This document shows, piece by piece, positions 63,666 through 64,000 of a stretch of DNA of 64,000 nt (the stretch's first letter is position 1; the number at the start of each line of letters is the position of its first letter). Made by a program: the position numbers and the translations under genes. The notes below the pieces were generated by a model. That model saw only the letters and a list, made by a program, of their open reading frames with translations. It made no database searches and was not told where the DNA came from. The stretch comes from Gadus chalcogrammus (lineage: Eukaryota; Chordata; Actinopteri; Gadiformes; Gadidae): assembly GCF_026213295.1 (NCBI RefSeq), contig NC_079421.1, forward strand, positions 21,901,970 to 21,965,969, written 5' to 3'.

Positions 63666-64000
63666 AGCACTTGTGCATGCGCCAGTGTAAACCGCGGACA
63701 CTTAATTGGATGCAGGCTAAGTGGCGGTCCAAAGTTTACCAGGAGTCAGGATCAGTATTAGCTGCAGCGTTCGTCAGGGCTTCTGTTTCCCGCCTGCTGA
63801 CAGCTGAACAAAGTCAACCCGGGTGATTAATGTCACCTCATTCCACCGGCAGCGTGTGTTGCCTTCAATCCTTGCCGCGACGTTATGTGTTCATCTCTTT
63901 CTCCACCTCGGCGCACCGCGTTGCGCTTTGTCTGCTTTTTTGTGTGTGTTCGCTTTGACACGTTTTGATATTGTCACCACATTTATCTAACGGCGCTCTT

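Overview
This window is almost entirely intronic sequence of a vertebrate gene, most likely from a ray-finned (teleost) fish. Only two stretches are supported as protein-coding: exons at 6459-6588 and 35257-35381, both on the + strand. Joined, they give one open frame with matching phases (43 codons plus 1 nt, then 2 nt plus 41 codons). The frame encodes part of the FH2 (formin homology 2) domain of a Diaphanous-related formin. Residues such as ELEHVESAS and KQIQRLESDIKNFP point to the DIAPH2 paralogue rather than DIAPH1 or DIAPH3. The teleost assignment is an inference from the repeats: SINEs, hAT-like and TTAA-flanked short elements of kinds common in fish, and very long CA/TG, CT and poly-C/G tracts.

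Layout. 1-6458 is the 3' part of an intron: a CpG-island-like block (478-838), a hAT-type MITE (4519-4946), a tRNA-derived SINE (about 5482-5634) and a TCTG array. It ends in an uninterrupted C25 run that forms the polypyrimidine tract of the first exon. 6589-35256 is a complete 28,668-bp intron with ordinary GT-AG ends. It carries several minisatellites, a TTAA-flanked element, a possible solo LTR, a SINE next to another short element, perfect palindromes, and a dense run of long TG and CA tracts (30.4-34.3 kb). 35382-64000 is the 5' part of the next intron. This intron does not begin with GT; it begins with ATATCCTTT, the exact consensus donor of a U12-dependent (minor spliceosome) AT-AC intron. 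No following exon is recognisable before the window ends. This last part is the richest in minisatellites (26-bp, 19-bp and 20-bp arrays), poly-C/G runs and pyrimidine arrays. It also contains a 100-N assembly gap (51401-51500) abutting a C31 run.

Nearly all long open reading frames here are translations of simple repeats (CV, TH, LS and similar) and are not genes. No rRNA, functional tRNA, CRISPR array, operon or reverse-transcriptase/transposase coding sequence was seen. I found no new multi-gene system. The points most worth following are the U12 AT-AC intron, the C25 splice-acceptor tract, the alternating TG/CA cluster, and the telomere-motif-bearing 20-bp minisatellite.
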